From an uncultured Propionibacteriaceae bacterium (GTDB taxonomy: Bacteria; Actinomycetota; Actinomycetes; Propionibacteriales; Propionibacteriaceae): a DNA stretch of 64,000 nucleotides. Each line of letters begins with the position of its first letter. Positions within the stretch are counted from its first letter, which is position 1. Below, piece after piece: positions 8,823 to 18,100 of this stretch. The stretch spans positions 1 to 64,000 of the forward strand of contig CAMDZW010000013.1 of assembly GCA_945911015.1 (NCBI GenBank). Reading direction: 5' to 3'. Under the pieces are notes generated by a model. That model searched no databases, was not told the origin of the DNA, and was given only the letters and a program-made list of their open reading frames with translations. The position numbers and the translations under genes are program-made.

Positions 8823-9211
8823 CGCACCCGCAGCAGGGCACGAGCATAGGCACACTCCGCGTCCGGGTCCGTGGCCTCGGCCACCTCGCCAGCGACGACG
8901 AACCGCACGACCCAGTGCGTGTCGCGCCGCTCCAGGGCCACAAATCGGTCGGCGAGTGCGGCCCGCAGCTGGTCCTCCCGCGGCAACCACACGGTGTTTT
9001 CCACCGCCACCGAGTCCAGGGCCCATTCGGTGGTGCCGTTGAACGCGAGGATGATCCCGGTGTCGAGATCGTGGGCCTCGACGGTCATGTCAGCCAGGTG
9101 GAAGACGTCATCGCCCATCTCCGGGGTGGCGATCAGGAACCGGTCGCCGTTGGCCGGCTGCCACTCCAGCCCGGTCTGTCGCAGGGCCTGGGCCAGAGTC
9201 GCGGAGATCAT
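8813..9211 (-). CDS. Conserved actinobacterial protein of unknown function (~132 aa)
   Basis: From ATG 9211 (MISATLAQALRQTGLEW...) this is a 132-aa soluble alpha/beta protein. The extended track ORF upstream of that Met is not protein-like. Similar short actinobacterial proteins are often labelled pilus assembly protein CpaE in databases; I see no P-loop or receiver motif here, so that label looks unsupported. Conserved-looking blocks are GDRFLIATPEMGDDVFHLADM, FNGTTEWALDSV and WLPREDQLRAAL. No membrane segment. Function unknown. Confidence 0.7.
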   Translation of the reverse strand: MISATLAQALRQTGLEWQPANGDRFLIATPEMGDDVFHLADMTVEAHDLDTGIILAFNGTTEWALDSVAVENTVWLPREDQLRAALADRFVALERRDTHWVVRFVVAGEVAEATDPDAECAYARALLRVRQA

Positions 9212-9309
9212 GGCCCCAGTCAACCAGTGGACTCCGTCGCAACCAAGAAGTAGAGTCGGTCGGCTTCCACAACCACCGACGGCGTCCACTCGCCGGGACG
9301 GGATCTGCT

Positions 9310-11355
9310 GTGCCCGACTCCGAACTGCTCGACGAACAACACCATCTCGACGATGCCCGTGCTGCCCTGGCACGGATGCATGACCACACCGCCTCTCTCG
9401 CCTTCACCGGTGAGAACACCGCTCATGGCGGCGACCACGTCTCCACTCAGTACCTCTTGCAGACCCTGTACCGGCGGATGATCTCCCTGCGCGACGATCC
9501 GACGGTGCCGCTGTTCTTCGGCCGGATCGACGGTGACGGGACGACCCACCATGTGGGGCGCCGCCACGTCACCTCCGAGATCGGCGGAGAACCACTGGTC
9601 GTCGACTGGCGCGCCCCGGTGTCGCTCCCCTTCTACCGGGCTCGGGTCCTTGACCCGATGGGGGTACGGCGTCGGCGCCGCTTCGGTTTCTCCGCCGGTC
9701 AGCTGACCGCGTACGAGGACGAAGACCTCACCGACGCCGCCGAAGAGTTCCACTCCGAGATCCTGGAGTCGGAGATCGAGCGGCCGCGCACCGGCCCGAT
9801 GCGTGACATCGTGGCCACCATCCAGCCCGAGCAGGATGAGATCGTCCGTGCCGATCTCGCCACTTCCCTGTGTGTGCAGGGAGCCCCGGGGACCGGCAAG
9901 ACCGCGGTGGGCCTGCACCGGGCCGCGTTCCTGCTCTATGCCCACCGGGACCAGTTGCGCCGTTCCGGGGTGATGGTGATCGGACCCAATGACAGTTTCC
10001 TGTCCTACATCGGCGATGTGCTGCCCGCGCTCGGGGAGATCGATGCCCGGTCCGAGACGATCACCTCGCTGGTCGAGAACCATGTCGGACTTCGAGCCAC
10101 CCGCACCGATGACACCGCGATTGCCGTCCTCAAGGGAGATCCGCGTCTGGCACAGGTGCTCCACAATGCCGTGTGGTCAAGGATGGCTGAGGCTGACGAG
10201 CCGCTCGTCGTGCCCAGGGGTTCTCGGCAGTGGCGGGTGCCGGCCTATGTGGTCAACGAGATCGTGGCTGAGCTCCGCGGCCGCGGCATCCGTCACGAGG
10301 CGGGCCGGTCGATGCTGCCGCAGCGCCTCGCCGACCAGGTCCTGCGGCGGATGGAGGCGGCCGGTGATGCCCCCGACGACCGGGTGCAGAACGCTGTCGC
10401 CCGGACCCCGGTGGTGAAGAAGCTCTGCAAACAGCTGTGGCCCCCGCTCGATCCGGCCGGTGTGTTGTGGCAGCTCTGGTCCTCCCCTGAGGCTCTCGCG
10501 GCGGCGGCGGACGGAATCCTGACCTCGGATGAGATCCGACTGCTGAACGGGCAGTCCACGACGAGGTCGGCGAAGTCGCAGAAGTGGTCTGCCCAGGACT
10601 TGGTCCTGCTCGACGAGATCGCCGATCTTCTGGTCCGGATCCCGAGCCTGGGCCATGTGATCATCGATGAGGCCCAGGACCTGTCGGCGATGGAGCTGCG
10701 AGCCGCCGGGCGTCGCGCCAGCACTGGATCGGTCACCCTGCTCGGCGATCTGGCCCAGGCCACCACCGCCTGGGCGACACGCTCGTGGGCCGACGCCCTG
10801 GCCCACATCGGACACAGCGATGCGCTGATCGAAGAGCTCCGGGCCGGCTTCCGGGTTCCCGGTGCGGTCATCGACTACGCCGCCCAGCTGTTGCCGACAA
10901 TCGCCCCCGGGCTGAACCCGCCCTATTCGGTCCGCCGCACCCGTGGTGAGCTCGATCTTCGCCCCGGTTCCGCACCGGAGTGGATCGCGGCCGTCACCGC
11001 CGCCCTGCGGCTCGAGGGCACCGTTGGTCTGATCGTGCCCGACTCGTTGCTGCCCAGCGCCCGGAAGTCCCTCCACGACAACGATCTTGACTTCACTGAC
11101 GTGACGGTCAGCGCCACGAGCGACGAGGATCGCGATGATCCTCGGGTTCGCTTCGCGGAACGTCTCGAGCTGGTGCCCTCGAGTCTGGTCAAGGGTCTGG
11201 AGTTCGATCATGTGGTGCTGGTCGAGCCGTCGGCGATCGTGGCTGACGAAGCCGATCGGATCACCGGACTGCGGCGGCTCTACGTCTGTCTGACCCGTGC
11301 GGTCACCTCGTTGGTGGTCGTCCACCGCAACGAACTGCCGACCGAACTGGGTTGA
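9310..11355 (+). CDS. helD: HelD/HelR-family RNA polymerase recycling ATPase (UvrD-like SF1)
   Basis: 681 aa, UvrD/Rep-like fold with the HelD arrangement: an N-terminal coiled arm (about residues 1-75) and an insertion region after GEPLVVDWRAPVSLPFYRA. Walker A is GAPGTGKTAVGLHR (~196), Walker B/DExx is IIDEAQDLSAMEL (~450), motif V is LVKGLEFDHVVLVEP (~630) and motif VI is RRLYVCLTRA (~655). HelD proteins dissociate stalled or rifampicin-bound RNA polymerase from nucleic acid; the actinobacterial HelR subgroup gives rifampicin tolerance. GTG start at 9310. It ends just before a convergent terminator. Confidence 0.88.
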   Translation: MPDSELLDEQHHLDDARAALARMHDHTASLAFTGENTAHGGDHVSTQYLLQTLYRRMISLRDDPTVPLFFGRIDGDGTTHHVGRRHVTSEIGGEPLVVDWRAPVSLPFYRARVLDPMGVRRRRRFGFSAGQLTAYEDEDLTDAAEEFHSEILESEIERPRTGPMRDIVATIQPEQDEIVRADLATSLCVQGAPGTGKTAVGLHRAAFLLYAHRDQLRRSGVMVIGPNDSFLSYIGDVLPALGEIDARSETITSLVENHVGLRATRTDDTAIAVLKGDPRLAQVLHNAVWSRMAEADEPLVVPRGSRQWRVPAYVVNEIVAELRGRGIRHEAGRSMLPQRLADQVLRRMEAAGDAPDDRVQNAVARTPVVKKLCKQLWPPLDPAGVLWQLWSSPEALAAAADGILTSDEIRLLNGQSTTRSAKSQKWSAQDLVLLDEIADLLVRIPSLGHVIIDEAQDLSAMELRAAGRRASTGSVTLLGDLAQATTAWATRSWADALAHIGHSDALIEELRAGFRVPGAVIDYAAQLLPTIAPGLNPPYSVRRTRGELDLRPGSAPEWIAAVTAALRLEGTVGLIVPDSLLPSARKSLHDNDLDFTDVTVSATSDEDRDDPRVRFAERLELVPSSLVKGLEFDHVVLVEPSAIVADEADRITGLRRLYVCLTRAVTSLVVVHRNELPTELG

Positions 11356-11388
11356 CGAGTATCATCCGCCTCTGGTTCAACAACGCAA

Positions 11389-11415
11389 ACAGCCCCGCCA
11401 CAAGGACGGGGCTGT
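11389..11415. terminator. Bidirectional hairpin terminator
   Basis: ACAGCCCCG and CGGGGCTGT form a perfect 9-bp stem around a 9-nt loop. It lies between the convergent helD-like and lipoprotein genes, where a shared terminator is expected. Confidence 0.75.
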
Positions 11416-11431
11416 CGGGCTGTCCGGCAGA

Positions 11432-12103
11432 TCAGGCTGCTGGGATCTCCAGCTCCTTCTCGAAGGCCGGGATGGTCTTGTCCTGACCGATGACCTTGGC
11501 CTCACCGCGCTCATAGCTGAGCAGGTAGGTGTCGGCCTTTTCCTTGACCACGTAGGCGATCCACCCGGTGGCGGTGCCTCCGTCGCGACGGGAGATCTTC
11601 TCGAAGACGTCGTAGTCGGCTGCGTCGAGCTCGTCTTCCATCATGCGAGTCTTGTTGTTCCAGAAGTCATCGCCGTCGTCCCACGAGATCTCGAAGTTGC
11701 CCGACTGGATCAAACCGCCGAAGACCTGTCCGGGCGTGACCTTGACCTGCACCAGGACGACCTCGCCGCCATCAGCGATGTCCTCGGCGAACTCCTCGGA
11801 GTCGAAGTTACGGACCACCGACACGATCTCGACGACATCCTCGGTTTCGGGATCGGTCCACTTCTCCCCGATCTCGATCTCGGACTGCTCGGACTGGGGA
11901 GCGCTCGACTCACTGGCTTCGGGGGTCTGCGACGTCTCGGGTGCGCTGGTCTCCGGAGCGGGGGCCTCGGTGCTGGCGCTGGTCTCGGGGGCGGGCGGCG
12001 GGGTCGCAGACTCGTCGTCGCCCCCGCTGCAGGCGCCCATGGTCAGAGCCAAGCTCAGGCTCGACGCGGCGATCAGTCCACGGAGAATCGGCTTCTTGTA
12101 CAT
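11432..12103 (-). CDS. Secreted lipoprotein, unknown function
   Basis: 223 aa from ATG 12103, with a good SD (GGGAG) upstream; the longer ORF is spurious. The N-terminus KKPILRG + hydrophobic core + LTMGAC is a lipoprotein signal peptide with Cys ~24. A Pro/Ser/Glu-rich linker (to about residue 70) leads to a ~150-aa globular domain that resembles DUF4352-type telokin-like domains (WTDPETEDVVEIVSVVRNF...VVLVQVKVTPG). No enzyme motif is visible. Likely an extracellular membrane-attached protein. Confidence 0.75.
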   Translation of the reverse strand: MYKKPILRGLIAASSLSLALTMGACSGGDDESATPPPAPETSASTEAPAPETSAPETSQTPEASESSAPQSEQSEIEIGEKWTDPETEDVVEIVSVVRNFDSEEFAEDIADGGEVVLVQVKVTPGQVFGGLIQSGNFEISWDDGDDFWNNKTRMMEDELDAADYDVFEKISRRDGGTATGWIAYVVKEKADTYLLSYERGEAKVIGQDKTIPAFEKELEIPAA

Positions 12104-12231
12104 GCTGGTGGTGCTCCCTGTTGTGCGTGATCCGTGCCGTCCGACCCGGACCACGTACTCAGACGGATCACCGCAGGCCGGTGGTTCCTCCCCACCCCGG
12201 GTGAGATGGATCACAGACCAGAACGGGATGG

Positions 12232-13257
12232 TCAGAACAGGGTGGGCTGCAGGTCCACCGGTAGCTTCGGCATAGATGGCCGCGACCGCCACTCGTGTCG
12301 AGAATCCCAGCCGAGAGTGTCGGTGACCGGCTCCGGTTCATCGACCACGAGGTGCCCGAGCACGCGCCGGGCCGCAGCCGCCGTGCCGGGCAGCCCCAGG
12401 CCGATCAGCAGCTGGTGCAGGACCTCTGCCTCGTACGGAAGGACTCCGGTCCCTGCGTCGAGACCGAGCGCGAGCCCATCCTCGGGCCGCATCACCGCAC
12501 GATTGTGCTGCCAGCGTTCCCGGGCCAGCGGATCCTGCAGCCGGGCCAGGACCGCCGGGCCGACCAGTTCCTTGACCCGCGCCCCACCGGCCTCGACCTC
12601 GGCGAACACGGCCTCGGCATCGCCGAAGGCGGTCAACAGCAGCGCAGCCCGTTTCGGCCCGATGCCGTCGACGCCGGGCAGGTTGTCCGAAGGATCTCCC
12701 CGCAGGGCGGCAAAATCGGGATACTGCTCCGGGCGGACACCGGTCAGGGTCACCAACCGGTCCGGGGTCAACATCGGCGAGCCCTCGACGCCACCACTGA
12801 TCATCCGCAGCACATGGGTCGATTCATCGATCAGCGCGAAGGCATCCCGGTCGGAGGTGACCAGCACCGTCGTACCACCATCGCCGGCCACGGTCCGTGC
12901 GGTGGAGGCGAGCACGTCATCGGCCTCCCAGCCATCGGGGGTGACCACGTGGACACCCACCTGCTCGAGGAACTCGGTGGCCAAGGCCAGCTGCGACACC
13001 AGCGTCGGCAGTTTCTCCTCCCGTTGCGCCTTGTACGAGGGCCAACGGCTCTTGCGGCGATTGTGGCTCGGGTCGTCGAAACCAACCACGATGCGCGTCG
13101 GACCGATCCGGTCCGCAGCCGCGACGAGCTGGGTCATCAATCCTCGAACAGCCCAGATCGGGGCCCCACTGGCATCCCGGGCACCGGTCCCGGCGAGAGC
13201 GTGGAAACTTCGATGGACCAGGGAGTTCCCGTCGACCACCATCACCCGTTGCGCCAC
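12232..13257 (-). CDS. 5'-3' exonuclease (FEN / Pol I N-terminal-like)
   Basis: 341 aa stand-alone 5'-nuclease, homologous to the N-terminal domain of DNA polymerase I. Metal-binding acidic clusters are visible: VMVVDGNSL, DGWEADDVLAS and LVTSDRDAFAL. A helix-hairpin-helix follows (GDPSDNLPGVDGIGPKRAALLL). It removes RNA primers or flaps 5'-3'. GTG 13257 is chosen because AGGGTGG lies 5 bases upstream; GTG 13266 and the track start at 13329 are less likely, and 13329 would overlap the divergent MFS gene. The C-terminal ~80 residues are variable. Confidence 0.88.
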   Translation of the reverse strand: MAQRVMVVDGNSLVHRSFHALAGTGARDASGAPIWAVRGLMTQLVAAADRIGPTRIVVGFDDPSHNRRKSRWPSYKAQREEKLPTLVSQLALATEFLEQVGVHVVTPDGWEADDVLASTARTVAGDGGTTVLVTSDRDAFALIDESTHVLRMISGGVEGSPMLTPDRLVTLTGVRPEQYPDFAALRGDPSDNLPGVDGIGPKRAALLLTAFGDAEAVFAEVEAGGARVKELVGPAVLARLQDPLARERWQHNRAVMRPEDGLALGLDAGTGVLPYEAEVLHQLLIGLGLPGTAAAARRVLGHLVVDEPEPVTDTLGWDSRHEWRSRPSMPKLPVDLQPTLF

Positions 13258-13305
13258 ACCGGCCACCCTAACGTGGGCGAGATGATGTGGGATCATGGGC
13301 GCACC

Positions 13306-14529
13306 ATGACAACCCGACCAGCACACCACGAAAAACTGGTCTCCGCCGTCGGCTTCGGTTACTTTCCCATTGCCCTGACCGCACGCCTCCCGTACGCGAT
13401 GATGGTGGTCGGTGTGCTGACTCTGGTGGTGACCGCACGGGAATCGATGACCCTGGGCGGGGTGAACTCTGCCGTGGTCGGTGCCGGCACCGCGATCTTC
13501 GGGCCGCTGATCGGTGCAGCCGTCGACCGGTGGGGGCAGCGCCCGGTGCTGCTGATCGCCGGCCTGGTGAACTGTCTTGCCCTGTTGGCGATGGCGTGGG
13601 TGGCGTTCTCGTCGTTGCCCGACTGGGTGGTGTTGACGATTGCCTTCGTGATCGGTGCCTCGGCACCCCAGGTCGGCCCGATGTCGAGGAGCCGACTGGT
13701 CCTCCTGATCACCCGGGCCATCGTCCCGGGCCGACGGACGAAGGTCTTCAACTCGACCATGTCCTATGAGTCAGGTGCCGACGAGGTCGTCTTCGTCTTC
13801 GGCCCGGTGATCGTCGGCCTGCTCGCCACCGTCAACCCGGTCGCCCCGGTGGTCGGTGCCGCGGTGCTGACCGCCGTCTTCGTGGGCGCCTTCGCGCTCC
13901 ATCCCAGTGCTCGTGCCGCCCGGCCCACCGCCTCGGACGGGGAGGCGGTCCGGGCCCCGGTGAGCGCACTGCTCAGCCCACGCCTACTGGTCGTGGTGCT
14001 CGGGGTGTTGGCGATCGGGATGATGTTCGGCACCGTGCTCACCTCGTTGACTGCGGTCATGGAGGACATGGGGAGGCCCGGTCAGGCCGGTCTGCTCTAC
14101 GGCGCGATGGGAGTCGGTTCGGCCACGCTCGCCCTGATGGTGGGGCGGTTCCCGACCGGGTTCAGCCTGCGGGCGCGGTGGACGGTGTTCGCTGCGGTGC
14201 TGTTGGCCGGGGTGATCGGCTTCGGGGTGTCTGCGGCCGTGTGGTCAATCACGGTCTCGTTGCTGGTCGCCGGCATCGGCCTCGGCCCGATCCTGGTGAC
14301 TGCATTCAGCCTGGCGGCACTGCGCAGCCCCCACGGATGGTCGGCGACCGTGATGACGATCCTCGGCTCGGCCGTCGTCGTCGGCCAGGCCAGTTCGTCG
14401 GCGATCACCGGCTGGCTCGCTGACTCCGCCGGCACCTCGACATCGGTCCTGGCCCCGATCGTGCCGGCCTCGATCGTGCTGGTGGCCGGACTGCTCAACT
14501 GGCCGATCCGCGACGAACAACTCTCCTGA
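13306..14529 (+). CDS. MFS transporter
   Basis: 407 aa from ATG 13306 (MTTRPAHHEKL...); the track ORF start is about 1 kb too early. About twelve hydrophobic helices are visible, with the MFS loop 2-3 signature region (GAAVDRWGQRPVLL). It belongs to the general major facilitator superfamily; the substrate cannot be assigned. It is divergent from the exonuclease gene, with about 48 bp between starts, and its 3' end overlaps the convergent VanZ-like gene by 35 bp. Confidence 0.82.
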   Translation: MTTRPAHHEKLVSAVGFGYFPIALTARLPYAMMVVGVLTLVVTARESMTLGGVNSAVVGAGTAIFGPLIGAAVDRWGQRPVLLIAGLVNCLALLAMAWVAFSSLPDWVVLTIAFVIGASAPQVGPMSRSRLVLLITRAIVPGRRTKVFNSTMSYESGADEVVFVFGPVIVGLLATVNPVAPVVGAAVLTAVFVGAFALHPSARAARPTASDGEAVRAPVSALLSPRLLVVVLGVLAIGMMFGTVLTSLTAVMEDMGRPGQAGLLYGAMGVGSATLALMVGRFPTGFSLRARWTVFAAVLLAGVIGFGVSAAVWSITVSLLVAGIGLGPILVTAFSLAALRSPHGWSATVMTILGSAVVVGQASSSAITGWLADSAGTSTSVLAPIVPASIVLVAGLLNWPIRDEQLS

Positions 14530-15046
14530 CCGGCCCCACCGTCGCCACCACGACCAGCCCGATCACCACACCGACGAGCGTCCCGACCCCGTTGTCGACG
14601 ACATCGGTGATGTCGCAGGCCCGACCGAGTCGGGACACCTTCTGTTGGACGGTCTCGATCAGGACCGAACACCCGATCAGCCCCACGGCTCCGGGCAGCA
14701 CCCACCACAGTCCGCGACGGAACTGGGCCGACAGCCACACCAGGAAGAATCCCGAGGGCATGAAGACCAGGGTGTTCAGCAGCCGCTGCCCGCCCGGCAC
14801 GATCCAGAACCCGTCGGGGGCCGGTCCCCCGTAGTCGAAGGAACACAGCTCCTGGAAACGGATCGGCGGCGTCGAGGTGTGCGCCGGGGTCAGGGTGATC
14901 ACGAACAGGCAGAGCACCGACCACACCAACAGCCATCCGGGCAGCGCCCTCCGCCAGCCGACCCCTCGCCCGATGAGCAGCGCTGCCACCGCGGTGACCA
15001 CGCCCAGGCCCACGACCAGGGCGAGCATCACCCACGGGCCCCTCAC
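14495..15046 (-). CDS. VanZ family membrane protein
   Basis: 183 aa with about five hydrophobic helices. The family hallmarks are FVITLTPAHT near helix 2, NTLVFMPSGFFLVWL, and the SVLIETVQ...R.CDITDVVDNGVGTLVG block. VanZ-like proteins are integral membrane proteins; some raise teicoplanin resistance, but most have no tested function. The start ATG overlaps the stop of the DUF4031 gene (ATGA), so it is translationally coupled as the last gene of the cutC-DUF4031-vanZ string. Confidence 0.83.
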   Translation of the reverse strand: MRGPWVMLALVVGLGVVTAVAALLIGRGVGWRRALPGWLLVWSVLCLFVITLTPAHTSTPPIRFQELCSFDYGGPAPDGFWIVPGGQRLLNTLVFMPSGFFLVWLSAQFRRGLWWVLPGAVGLIGCSVLIETVQQKVSRLGRACDITDVVDNGVGTLVGVVIGLVVVATVGPVRRVVRRGSAS

Positions 15047-15309
15047 TCGAACTCGGCCTTGCGTCTCCGCAGCCCGGAGGCTAGCAACATCCGTACGATC
15101 TCGCGGGTGGTGGTGACCCGGGCACCGGCCGCGACGACCTGGTCGAACCGATCGGCGATCACGTCGTAGTGGTCACGTTCGAAGGCCTGGCGCGGGATCC
15201 CGACCCCGGCAGCGAACTCGTGCAGTTCTTCGTACGAGCTGTCGCTGGCCAGATGGGACCACCACCGGCCATGGCCGGGCCAGGTCGGCGGGTCGATCCA
15301 CACCGTCAC
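15043..15309 (-). CDS. DUF4031 domain protein
   Basis: 88 aa from GTG 15309 (VTVWIDPPTWPGHGRWWSHL...), the typical N-terminus and length of DUF4031, a small actinobacterial family of unknown function. The conserved WSHLASDSSYEELHEFA and DHYDV blocks are present. Both ends are coupled: the GTG overlaps the cutC stop by 4 bp and its stop overlaps the vanZ-like ATG. No enzymatic role is known. Confidence 0.8.
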   Translation of the reverse strand: MTVWIDPPTWPGHGRWWSHLASDSSYEELHEFAAGVGIPRQAFERDHYDVIADRFDQVVAAGARVTTTREIVRMLLASGLRRRKAEFE

Positions 15310-16019
15310 GCAGGACCACCTGAAAGCTTGCGGTCGGTACGGTCCAGCAGCGTCCGCCACATCCGAACCAGCTCAACATCGACATAGGCCTTGTAGGACC
15401 CGGTGGGACGCACTTTGCTGCCCACATGGAAGGAACGGACACCGGCGCGCAGCAGCCACGGGACGTGGTCGGTCTGCAGGCCGCCGCCGGCGACAATCAT
15501 CGCTGCGATCCTCTCGTCCCCGCGGGCCCGGACGAGCAGGTCGTCCAGCCCCTCCTCCACCCCACGGGCCGACCCTGCGGTCAACACCTGGTCACATCCC
15601 AGCTGAGGCAGCAGCGCCCAGGCCTTGTCCTGGTCGAGGCAGGCGTCGACGGCTCGGTGGAAGGTCCACGGCAGCTCGGTGGCCCCGGCCAGCTCGCCGA
15701 TCACCGACAGGTCGATCTCGGAATGGGCGTTGAGGAAACCGAAGACCAGGCCGTCCGCCCCGGCATCGGCATAGGACTTCGCCAATCCCACCAGCCGGGT
15801 TGCCTCTCCCCCGTCAGTGCCATACCCGTCGCGCAGGCGCACCATCACCCGTACCGGGAGATCGGTGGCCGAGCAGACTGCTGCCACCGTCTCCGGTTCG
15901 GGCGAGAGACCACCGTCGTCCATCGTGCCGACCAGTTCGAGCCGGTCGGCCCCACCCTCAGCCGCCCGCTGCGCATCCTGGGCGTGGAGGGCGATCACCT
16001 CGAGCAAAGGCCTTGTCAT
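15306..16019 (-). CDS. cutC: CutC family TIM-barrel protein
   Basis: 237 aa, the standard CutC length. Family motifs include LEVIALHAQDAQRAAEGGADRLEL at the N-terminus, MVRLRDG, the VFGFLNAHSEID segment, PWTFHRAVDA, LTAGSA and a C-terminal RSFHVGSKVR. CutC was named for copper homeostasis in E. coli, but its biochemical function is unresolved. It heads the coupled cutC-DUF4031-vanZ string and follows the flavoprotein gene by 23 bp on the same strand, so co-transcription with the SDR/flavoprotein pair is possible. Confidence 0.88.
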   Translation of the reverse strand: MTRPLLEVIALHAQDAQRAAEGGADRLELVGTMDDGGLSPEPETVAAVCSATDLPVRVMVRLRDGYGTDGGEATRLVGLAKSYADAGADGLVFGFLNAHSEIDLSVIGELAGATELPWTFHRAVDACLDQDKAWALLPQLGCDQVLTAGSARGVEEGLDDLLVRARGDERIAAMIVAGGGLQTDHVPWLLRAGVRSFHVGSKVRPTGSYKAYVDVELVRMWRTLLDRTDRKLSGGPA

Positions 16020-16042
16020 GGGGACAAAGCTACCGTTCGACT

Positions 16043-18091
16043 TCAGTGGATGTTGCGATCCTCACGGTAACCGCGCCACACGTTCTCGAAGAACTCGTCG
16101 TCGGACGGGATCGGCCGGACTGCACGCCACACGAACCTTGGGGTGTTCGTCCCGTCCCACACGGTTTCCTGGATGACATCGGCCAGTGCTCCGCCGTCGA
16201 GCTGGAACCGGAAGATGTCGGGCAGGTCGAGTTCCCGGGTGGGGTCGTCGCCGGCTCCGGCCTGCGGCAGTGTGCCGTCCGGATCGGTGTAGAGCACCGA
16301 TCCGCGGGACCGCCCGCCACGGTCGAGGTAGTCAGCCATCGCACACAGGTAGACGTACTGCGAGGTGATGATGTCGCGGATCAGGAACAGCCGGTTCACC
16401 GATCGACGGCTGCTGGCATCGGCGACCATGAGAGTGTCGTAGTCGTCGAGCCACTGCTTCACCTGGTGCAGTGCCTCGTCGATGCTGGCGCGGGAGCGGA
16501 CCACGGCCGCGTTGCGACTCATCAGCTCGGTCGCCTCCCGCAGCAAAGCATCGGTGTTGTCCTCGCCGCTGGTGGCTCGCTCATTGGCCTGTGACAGCAG
16601 CGAAAGCGCGGCCCGGCTCACCGGCGCGGCCAGATCCGCAAAGGTGGCATGGTCGATCGGGTCATCGGTACGACGAGCTGCGACATAGGCGGCAGCTCGG
16701 GTTGCACCGACCTGGCCCGAGTTGAGCGCGGCACCGCCGGGCCGGTAGATGCCGTGGGCACCGGCAGCCTCGCCGACCGGGAAGAAGCCCGCCACATTGG
16801 ACTGCCACCACTGGTCGACGGCCAGACCGCCGTTGTTGTGCTGGGCACACACGGCCACCTCGAGCGGCTCGACCTCGAGGTCGATCTGCGGATTCCGTTC
16901 CAGGTAGAAGTCGTAGGCCGGTCGGTTCATGTGCTGGAGGCGTTCGATCGGGGTCGAGTTGCCCAACCCGAGGACGCCGGCGCGATCCAGGTAGTCGTAC
17001 GCCTCCGGGCTCAGCTGGTCGGGGTCGAAGTCGGGCCGGACCGGGTTGGAGCGGAAGTCCAGGAACACCCGCCGGCCACGCAGCACGGTCTCGCGGTAGA
17101 CGAGGAGATCGATCAGTGAGGACCCGTCGAGTGCCTTACGGATGTCGAAGGGCCACTGGTAGCCCTTGAGAAAGATCATCGACATCTGCCGGCCGTAGTC
17201 CTCGATGGCCTCGGAGAGGAACTCCCGTTCGTCGTTGCCGTCCTGGTCGGTCGAGATGAACCGAGGCACCACCTGCATGTAGGTGCCGGAGACATTCCAC
17301 CGGGGCTTGATCGAGGCCAGCCCGAACTGCCATTCGGTGAGGTTCTTGCCGTGGACCCCGGCGCGCAGCGCTGCACCGTTGGCGCCCCACTGACCGTGCG
17401 GGTAGACAGCGTCGGCGTACATCCCGGCCGGGCCGCCGGTGGCATAGATGACGTTGGTGGCGCGCAGCAACAGGAACCGGGAGCGCTGGTCCGCGGCGCG
17501 GACGTCGGTGCGCAGACAGAGCAGGCCAACCACAGTGGCGCTGCCATCGGCGGCGGTTTCGGTGACCAGGTCGACGATGCGGCAGGCGTCGATGATCCGG
17601 GTGCCGTTGCGTCGGACCTGCTTCTCCAGCTGCTCGACCATGGTGCGCGAGGTGTACGGGCCGACCGAGGTGGCCCGCTGTCGGGGGTCGTGGTCGGTCT
17701 TGTAGCCGACGAACTCCCCGCTGCGGGCGTGAGGGAAGGGGACACCGGCCTCGACCAGGTTGAAGAAGGTCCGCGGCGACCAGGCTGCCTCGGCGAGCGC
17801 GATGTCGCCGTCCATCGAGCCGCCGGAGAAGAGGGTCTCGGCCATGTCGCGGACCGAGTCGGGCTCATGCCCGGACAGGGTCAGCTTGTAGTACGTCTGC
17901 TTGTCCGAGCCCGCATTGCGGGAGGCACCGGCCCGGATCTTGTCGGTGACCACGACGACATCGTCGGTCCCGAACTGGACCAACCGAGCGGCGGCACAGT
18001 AGCCGGCCGCGCCCGTACCGACGACGACGGTGTTGGTGGAGATGACGGGAATCTCATGCCCGTCGACGGTGATGGTGGATTCGGCAACCAT
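16043..18091 (-). CDS. FAD-binding flavoprotein of the fumarate reductase/succinate dehydrogenase A superfamily
   Basis: 682 aa. The FAD dinucleotide-binding motif is VVVGTGAAGYCAAARL (residues ~22-37), followed by ASRNAGSDKQTYYKLTLSG. The late FAD-domain block is AQHNNGGLAVDQWW...GFFPVGEAAGAHGIYRPGG, typical for the SdhA/FrdA/L-aspartate oxidase/APS reductase superfamily. It is an unusual member: no iron-sulfur or membrane subunit is adjacent. The partner is an SDR gene 9 bp upstream. The substrate cannot be assigned. Cytoplasmic, with no signal peptide. Confidence 0.78.
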   Translation of the reverse strand: MVAESTITVDGHEIPVISTNTVVVGTGAAGYCAAARLVQFGTDDVVVVTDKIRAGASRNAGSDKQTYYKLTLSGHEPDSVRDMAETLFSGGSMDGDIALAEAAWSPRTFFNLVEAGVPFPHARSGEFVGYKTDHDPRQRATSVGPYTSRTMVEQLEKQVRRNGTRIIDACRIVDLVTETAADGSATVVGLLCLRTDVRAADQRSRFLLLRATNVIYATGGPAGMYADAVYPHGQWGANGAALRAGVHGKNLTEWQFGLASIKPRWNVSGTYMQVVPRFISTDQDGNDEREFLSEAIEDYGRQMSMIFLKGYQWPFDIRKALDGSSLIDLLVYRETVLRGRRVFLDFRSNPVRPDFDPDQLSPEAYDYLDRAGVLGLGNSTPIERLQHMNRPAYDFYLERNPQIDLEVEPLEVAVCAQHNNGGLAVDQWWQSNVAGFFPVGEAAGAHGIYRPGGAALNSGQVGATRAAAYVAARRTDDPIDHATFADLAAPVSRAALSLLSQANERATSGEDNTDALLREATELMSRNAAVVRSRASIDEALHQVKQWLDDYDTLMVADASSRRSVNRLFLIRDIITSQYVYLCAMADYLDRGGRSRGSVLYTDPDGTLPQAGAGDDPTRELDLPDIFRFQLDGGALADVIQETVWDGTNTPRFVWRAVRPIPSDDEFFENVWRGYREDRNIH

Positions 18092-18100
18092 GATGTCCTC